In this document: positions 6,251 through 9,934 of the stretch, piece by piece
How positions within the stretch are numbered: position 1 is the first letter of the stretch
Layout: each line of letters starts with the position of its first letter
DNA from: Deltaproteobacteria bacterium
GTDB taxonomy: Bacteria > Desulfobacterota > Desulfobacteria > Desulfobacterales > SURF-7
Assembly: GCA_019307665.1 (NCBI GenBank)
Contig: JAFDJC010000103.1
Coordinates: 1 to 9,934 of the forward strand
Length of the DNA stretch: 9,934 nt
Direction of reading: 5' to 3'
The notes under the pieces: model-generated
The model's input: only the letters and a program-made list of their open reading frames with translations
Told to the model about the DNA's origin: nothing
Databases searched by the model: none
Made by a program: the position numbers and the translations under genes

Positions 6251-8325
6251 TAATTTTCTCCCTGTCTATTATCTGTTTCAATACCCCTCAAGCGCGTTTT
6301 CTGCAATAACACCACCATTCCGTAAATAATAATACCCAGTGGAAACAGGTAGTATTTCATGCTCTGGTCAATGTTAAGCTGAGCAGCAATACCGCCGGGA
6401 TGAAAAAGTATAAAGGCGGCCAAAAGGAAAAAAGGGATGTCATACCATTTGTTTCGTGTCATACACCAACCCTGGGCAAAACACTCGAATGCCGACATCC
6501 CGATAAGGGCCATTCCAAACAGGAGCAGCGCCTCAGGCCAGGTATTTATATTGTGGAGAATCAAATCCGGGTTGAATACAAACATGAATGCAATTATCGA
6601 CGTTCTTATGTCATATAAAAATCCCTGAATGCCTGTAGGTATAGGTTCGGATTCTGCGATGGCAGACGCTGCATATGCAGCAAGGCCTACCGGCGGGGTA
6701 TCATCTGCCAGTATGCCGAAATAAAAACAGAAAAGATGAGCAGCCATAATCGGTATGATGTAGCCATATGCATTGCCCACATCAACAATAATCGGCGCGG
6801 TTAATGACGCCATCACAATATAAGTCGCTGTTGTGGGGAGCCCCATTCCGATCATGAGACTGGCCATGGCCGTGATCAGCAGCAGCAGGAAAATATTCCC
6901 CTGGGCAAGGTTTTCAACGATTCCGGATATCATCCCGCCGATTCCCATATTAACAACGCCTACGATGATACCCGCAGCAGCACAGGCTAACGCCACCGCC
7001 ATCATGTTTTTTGACCCCTGGATCAGCCCGTTTACGATGACACGCCCTCCGTTGACAATTCCGGCACGCACACCTTTTTTATTCGATATGGCATTGCGGA
7101 CTTCCTGGTATATAATAATGACGAACAGGAGGGTAATAGACCTGAATGCCGCAAGCTCCGGAGAATGACGCAAAACCACGAGTTCATACAGCAGCATGCT
7201 GATCGGTATGAGATAATGCGCCCCGTTCTTCAAGGTTTCAAAAAACCTTGGGATATCTTCAGGGGGCAAACCCTTAATGCCCAGTTTCGACGCTTCCAGA
7301 TGCGTAATGCAGAAAAGTCCAAAATATGAAACAAACGCCGGAATGGCGGCGGCCTTGACGACATAAAGATACGGAACGTTCACATATTCGGCAATAATAA
7401 ACGCCGCTGCACCCATAATCGGCGGCATTAGCTGGCCGTCCGTACTCGATGCCACTTCAACGGCCGCTGCTTTTTTGGCTGGATAGCCGATTTTTTTCAT
7501 TAATGGGATTGTAAAGGGACCGGTTGTGACAATATTAGCAATACTTGAACCGGATATGAGTCCGGTGGCGCCACTGGCCATAACTGCAGCTTTTGCAGCC
7601 CCTCCTTTATAGCGCCCAAGAAATGACAGGGCAATATTTGTGAAAAACCTTCCGGCACCTGCTTTATCCAGAAGGGCTCCCAAGAGAACAAACAGATATA
7701 CGATGGAGGAAGATACACCCAAAGGAATTCCGTAGATACCTTCCGTAGACAGCGTAATGTTGCTCATATACCTGTTCAGGGAAACACCTCTAAATGCCAG
7801 CACTTCGGGCATGTAAGGTCCGAGAAATGCGTAAGCGGTGAACAGCATGGCTATAATTGAAAGTGCGGGACCGATGACACGTCTGGTGGCCTCCAGCAGA
7901 AGAATCACCAAAACGCTGCCGAAGATAAGATCACGGGTTATGGGGATGCCGGCCCGCATTGAGATCCCTTCATAGTCAAAAAGCAGGTATAGTGCTGCCA
8001 GAGCGCTCAACACCGCAAAAAGATAGTCGATAAAGGGAATCCGGTTGATGACGGCAAGAAAGCCAAAAAATTTCCTCGGTTTCTTCAGGCATGGGTGTAC
8101 CAGAAAAAGAAGCGAAATGGCAAAGGCAAGGTGAATGGCCCTCTCCTTTGTACTTTCAACGATGATAAAATCGGCCAGCGCCAGTTGAAAAAGCGCCCAT
8201 GATATGGCGATAAACGCCACCAGGTAGAATTCAAAGGGGCGCAGGTTTCGAATAGCACCGGTTTCGGCTTTCAGCAGTTCATCAGCTGGTTCTCTCTGTT
8301 TTTTAGTAAAAAAACCCAGTATCAT
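6250..8325 (-). CDS. TRAP transporter fused permease (4TM/12TM, DctQ-DctM fusion)
   Basis: A 691-residue inner-membrane permease of the TRAP family that imports organic acids or related solutes using an ion gradient together with a periplasmic binding protein. The N-terminal third (about 30-165) holds the DctQ-like segments (FYLVAFIAISWALFQLAL, YLFAVLSALAALYLLF, LIFGSVLVILLLE). The DctM-like part has SGSSIANIVTTGPFTIPLMK (258-277), STDGQLMPPIMGAAAFI (294-310), GMGLPTTATYIVMASL (493-508) and ADDTPPVGLAAYAASAIA (540-557). These motifs fit the fused class, which normally works with a TAXI-type binding protein. No binding-protein gene is in the window. It is the first gene of a four-gene run with aroF, aroB and the YkgJ-like gene. 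The minus-strand start has GAGGAG directly against the ATG, an unusually short spacing. Substrate unknown. Confidence 0.95.
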   Translation of the reverse strand: MILGFFTKKQREPADELLKAETGAIRNLRPFEFYLVAFIAISWALFQLALADFIIVESTKERAIHLAFAISLLFLVHPCLKKPRKFFGFLAVINRIPFIDYLFAVLSALAALYLLFDYEGISMRAGIPITRDLIFGSVLVILLLEATRRVIGPALSIIAMLFTAYAFLGPYMPEVLAFRGVSLNRYMSNITLSTEGIYGIPLGVSSSIVYLFVLLGALLDKAGAGRFFTNIALSFLGRYKGGAAKAAVMASGATGLISGSSIANIVTTGPFTIPLMKKIGYPAKKAAAVEVASSTDGQLMPPIMGAAAFIIAEYVNVPYLYVVKAAAIPAFVSYFGLFCITHLEASKLGIKGLPPEDIPRFFETLKNGAHYLIPISMLLYELVVLRHSPELAAFRSITLLFVIIIYQEVRNAISNKKGVRAGIVNGGRVIVNGLIQGSKNMMAVALACAAAGIIVGVVNMGIGGMISGIVENLAQGNIFLLLLITAMASLMIGMGLPTTATYIVMASLTAPIIVDVGNAYGYIIPIMAAHLFCFYFGILADDTPPVGLAAYAASAIAESEPIPTGIQGFLYDIRTSIIAFMFVFNPDLILHNINTWPEALLLFGMALIGMSAFECFAQGWCMTRNKWYDIPFFLLAAFILFHPGGIAAQLNIDQSMKYYLFPLGIIIYGMVVLLQKTRLRGIETDNRQGEN

Positions 8326-8333
8326 CTCCTCAT
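8322..8333 (-). promoter_or_regulatory. Tight ribosome binding site with overlapping 3-codon frame before the TRAP gene
   Basis: The minus strand reads ctATGAGGAGATGATACTG. GAGGAG touches the TRAP start ATG (8325-8323), leaving no normal spacer. The same bases contain a minimal frame ATG AGG AGA TGA (8333-8322), whose stop overlaps the TRAP start as ATGA and whose two sense codons are Arg codons that are often rare. It could tune initiation, or the true start may be a few codons later. Seen directly; function is speculation. Confidence 0.3.
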
Positions 8334-8363
8334 AGCTACTTTTGATTCACATTAATTGTGGAG

Positions 8364-8392
8364 ATTATTACTAAAATTCAGTGCATCGTCAA
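8364..8392 (-). promoter_or_regulatory. Putative promoter of the TRAP-aroF-aroB operon
   Basis: On the minus strand, TTGACG (8392-8387) and AATAAT (8369-8364) are 17 bp apart, each matching 5 of 6 consensus bases. A start near 8357 would leave a leader of about 31 nt before the TRAP ATG, too short for a riboswitch or attenuator. This is the best sigma-70-like promoter seen upstream of the four-gene run. Confidence 0.6.
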
Positions 8393-8421
8393 CACTTTAT
8401 TCCATTTTATTCCACTGGACT

Positions 8422-8459
8422 TTCCCCAATTTTTTTTCACGGTTTTAAAAAAAAGGGAA
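8422..8459. terminator. Stem-loop with T8/A8 stem, terminator-like
   Basis: TTCCC (8422-8426) pairs with GGGAA (8455-8459), and eight T (8430-8437) with eight A (8447-8454), around a 9-nt loop, with a 3-nt bulge on one side. It sits 17 bp past the stop of the possible small membrane ORF and upstream of the TRAP operon promoter, so it could end transcription coming from the right. Neither strand has a proper T-tail after the stem, so the call is weak. Confidence 0.3.
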
Positions 8460-8475
8460 TAACAAATTAAAGGGT

Positions 8476-8595
8476 TTAGTGCGAACAAGATCTGAATAGT
8501 ATTAAGAACATAAGGAACAGGGCAAGAACAACAACTCCCAAGGTTAAAATTTGTGACCGGAAAAGACTTTGCAGCATATTATTATATAAAACCAT
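8476..8595 (-). CDS. Possible 39-residue single-pass membrane protein
   Basis: Too short for standard ORF calling. The minus-strand frame from ATG at 8595 to TAA at 8478-8476 encodes 39 residues. An N-terminal part MVLYNNMLQSLFRSQ is followed by a continuous hydrophobic stretch ILTLGVVVLALFLMFLILF (16-34), and then a short RSCSH tail. One Arg on each side and a 19-residue core fit one transmembrane helix. GGA lies 4 bp before the ATG, a weak ribosome site; an inner ATG (Met7) and an upstream in-frame GTG are alternatives. A promoter-like TTGATT-16-TATAGT lies about 80-105 bp upstream. It is not recognised as a known family. T-rich DNA can encode hydrophobic runs by chance, so this is a candidate only. 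Confidence 0.35.
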   Translation of the reverse strand: MVLYNNMLQSLFRSQILTLGVVVLALFLMFLILFRSCSH

Positions 8596-8672
8596 AGTTC
8601 CGGTTAGGTGCACTTGTGCGCTTTCACCTTCTTGTTAAAGACTTTGTTTATGTTTCTTATATAGATTTGTCT

Positions 8673-8700
8673 ACTATAAACTTTAACATTCCATAATCAA
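8673..8700 (-). promoter_or_regulatory. Promoter-like sequence upstream of the small membrane ORF
   Basis: On the minus strand, TTGATT (8700-8695) and TATAGT (8678-8673) are 16 bp apart, with 4/6 and 5/6 matches. The start would be near 8666, about 70 nt before the small ORF's ATG. The -10 box lies beside an imperfect inverted repeat (8634-8640 with 8681-8687), which might be a binding site or leader fold. Confidence 0.35.
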
Positions 8701-8796
8701 GCCTGAATGCTGATCTTTGCTGGTAAAAAATTGTCTGTGTCAAATAAAATGAAGGAAAGACGAAATTTAACGTTTTATTGCACATGGTTATAGAAT

Positions 8797-9711
8797 CTAT
8801 ACCAAAAAATACTTTTGGCCTTCCTGTCTAACGCGGCCTTCATTTTTTAGCTTGTCAAGGTGACTTGAAAGGATACCGGTCCCTGGAAATATGAACAATG
8901 CCTGGTTACGAAATAAGGTCGGCAGAAGATCGTGAAATGTATTTGGGGTTTTTGACAGAGCTGATACTATCCGTTTCTCACGGCTTATTATTTTCCTCTT
9001 GATTTCTGAAAGTACTTCATACGGATTATAAATTAATTCCCCATGAGAAGGGAGTATTAGATCAATTTCCAGGTTTTGATATTTTTCTAAACTTTTAAGG
9101 TAACCCTCAACACCTCCCGATCTGCTATTGTAAAAAGGTATTTCCATTCCCACCATATCACCCACAAATAATGCCCGCAGATTCGACTCATAAAGCGAAA
9201 TATGGCCTGGATGATGGCCTGGAGTATGAAGGACTTCGAAAACATAGTCACCACAGTCTATGGTATCGCCCTCAACAACGGTCCGATCTGATTTTGCTTC
9301 ACTGATTGGGCAAAACGCTTCATAAAATTCCAACACATCAAAACTTTGTTCGGGGAAATGCCGTGATACAAGATCTGATTCAAAAATATGGTTGAGTCTC
9401 TTATTGTCTGACAGATACTGCGCATCCTCTTCGTGGTCTACAATGATGATATCAGGATTCAAAGACTTGAAATGTGCGATGGCACCCATGTGATCTGCAT
9501 GAGTGTGAGAAATAATTACTGTGTTGATGTCGGAAATGTTAATCCCATCTTCTTCTAAGAGATCGGTTGTCAGTTTAATATTCTGTTCTCCGCCTCCACC
9601 GACATCGATGCATGTGAAGCCGTCCGGATCACGGATTGCAATAATACTTGCTGTATCAACAAATCCTTTTTTTTCAACGAAAAGAAAGTGAAAATTCCTA
9701 AATAGTTCCAT
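8797..9711 (-). CDS. Metallo-beta-lactamase-fold hydrolase with C-terminal winged helix
   Basis: A 304-residue, probably cytoplasmic metal-dependent hydrolase with no signal peptide. HTHADH (69-74) is the H-x-H-x-D-H zinc motif in SHTHADHMGAIAHF. His166 (HTPGHHPGH), Asp185 (FVGDMVG) and His223 (LPSHGE) complete a full dinuclear metal site, so catalysis should be intact. Residues about 246-304 (RIVSALSKTPNTFHDLL, then LSSHLDKLKNEGRVRQEG and YFLV) look like the winged-helix tail of LACTB2-like hydrolases. Relatives cleave thioesters, RNA, lactones or glyoxalase substrates, so the substrate cannot be named. The start is well fixed: AAGGAG lies 8 nt before the ATG at 9711. It is divergent from the gene starting at 9910 and separated from the TRAP operon by about 470 bp, so no operon link with aro is implied. 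Confidence 0.9.
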   Translation of the reverse strand: MELFRNFHFLFVEKKGFVDTASIIAIRDPDGFTCIDVGGGGEQNIKLTTDLLEEDGINISDINTVIISHTHADHMGAIAHFKSLNPDIIIVDHEEDAQYLSDNKRLNHIFESDLVSRHFPEQSFDVLEFYEAFCPISEAKSDRTVVEGDTIDCGDYVFEVLHTPGHHPGHISLYESNLRALFVGDMVGMEIPFYNSRSGGVEGYLKSLEKYQNLEIDLILPSHGELIYNPYEVLSEIKRKIISREKRIVSALSKTPNTFHDLLPTLFRNQALFIFPGTGILSSHLDKLKNEGRVRQEGQKYFLV

Positions 9712-9893
9712 AATCAGATCTCCTTTTTTAAAAAAAACAATTAGCTACAACAAAGCTGATCAGAAGTAAATATTTAAAAAACCATGTCAGCCAAACACAA
9801 ATAAAAAATAGTTTGCATTTATATAATTTGTGTGTCAACTAAATAAAGGCAGCTCTCTTAAATGAACTTATGGATCATCTGAAATTATTTTTT

Positions 9894-9902
9894 AAAGGAA
9901 GG
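9894..9902 (+). promoter_or_regulatory. Strong ribosome binding site of the gene starting at 9910
   Basis: AAAGGAAGG ends 7 nt before the ATG at 9910. This near-ideal Shine-Dalgarno and spacing is the main evidence that a plus-strand gene begins here. A perfect TATAAT occurs upstream at 9822-9827, but no matching -35 box is found at the right distance. Confidence 0.55.
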
Positions 9903-9909
9903 CTTAAAC

Positions 9910-9934
9910 ATGACTTTTGATAACTGCATCTGCT
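9910..9934 (+). CDS. Start of a divergent gene, cut by window edge
   Basis: Only eight full codons are present (MTFDNCIC), running off the end of the window. The good ribosome site just upstream and the 198-bp divergent spacing from the MBL-fold gene support a real start. The product cannot be identified from eight residues. Because it shares an upstream region with the MBL-fold gene, the two may be co-regulated. Confidence 0.5.

Larger units (their letters stand above)
8326..8796. other. Intergenic region between TRAP operon and MBL-fold gene
   Basis: About 470 bp without a firm gene. It contains the TRAP operon promoter, a 9-bp direct repeat tttattcca at 8396-8404 and 8406-8414, the T8/A8 stem-loop, a possible 39-codon minus-strand ORF with a promoter-like sequence upstream, and imperfect inverted repeats (GTTAAAG 8634-8640 with CTTTAAC 8681-8687; AGGTG 8606-8610 with CACCT 8625-8629). 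No tRNA or recognised ncRNA was seen. A clear terminator right after the MBL-fold gene was not found. Confidence 0.6.

Noticed and set aside
6833..7168. A 111-codon plus-strand frame within the TRAP gene
   Set aside because: Antisense shadow of the permease; its proline-rich composition is typical of reverse reading of a membrane protein gene.
8743..8779. AATAAAA/TTTTATT inverted repeat after the MBL-fold gene as its terminator
   Set aside because: Only seven A-T pairs with a 23-nt loop and no T-run; too weak to call.
8708..8794. A 28-codon plus-strand frame starting at ATG 8708
   Set aside because: No ribosome site, no hydrophobic or motif-like composition, and it runs up to the convergent end of the MBL-fold gene.
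9810..9838. TTGACA on the minus strand (9838-9833) and TATAAT on the plus strand (9822-9827) as promoters
   Set aside because: Each hexamer is perfect, but neither has an acceptable partner at 16-18 bp on its own strand.

Overview
The window looks like chromosome of an anaerobic, Gram-negative, Desulfobacterota-type bacterium. This is inferred from a TRAP 4TM/12TM fused permease, a Thermotoga-type (type I-beta) DAHP synthase, a YkgJ-like cysteine-cluster protein, and a 'ccccggaattc'-ended palindromic element that I associate with deltaproteobacterial genomes. No rRNA, tRNA or CRISPR array was seen.

Layout. (1) 1-522, minus: the N-terminal 174 codons of arginyl-tRNA synthetase (argS), with a good promoter at 566-594. 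(2) 600-702: a palindromic repeat with perfect 27-bp arms. A second copy lacking most of its left arm lies at 2047-2136. Between them, on the plus strand, is an AT-rich two-gene module: an AbiEi-like antitoxin (800-1384) and an AbiEii-like nucleotidyltransferase (1371-2027), with a perfect 16-bp inverted repeat over the putative promoter. (3) 2207-3421, plus: an exported TPR-type protein of unknown function. (4) 3477-8325, minus: a compact four-gene run made of a TRAP fused permease, aroF-type DAHP synthase, aroB and a YkgJ-like protein. The genes overlap or are 31 bp apart, and the run sits behind a strong sigma-70-like promoter (8364-8392). (5) 8326-8796: about 470 bp with that promoter, stem-loops and a possible 39-codon single-pass membrane ORF with its own promoter-like sequence. 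(6) 8797-9711, minus: a metallo-beta-lactamase-fold hydrolase with a C-terminal winged helix. (7) 9910-9934, plus: the first codons of a divergent gene with a strong ribosome binding site.

How it works together. AroF and AroB catalyse the first two steps of the shikimate pathway; their apparent co-transcription with an orphan TRAP permease suggests linked uptake, though the substrate cannot be read from sequence. The AbiE-like module looks horizontally acquired. Its nucleotidyltransferase has Tyr where the first Asp of the family's D-x-D motif is expected, so it may be an inactivated or altered toxin. The most unusual signals are this substitution, the repeats flanking the module, the operator-like palindrome, the TRAP-aro arrangement and the small membrane ORF.
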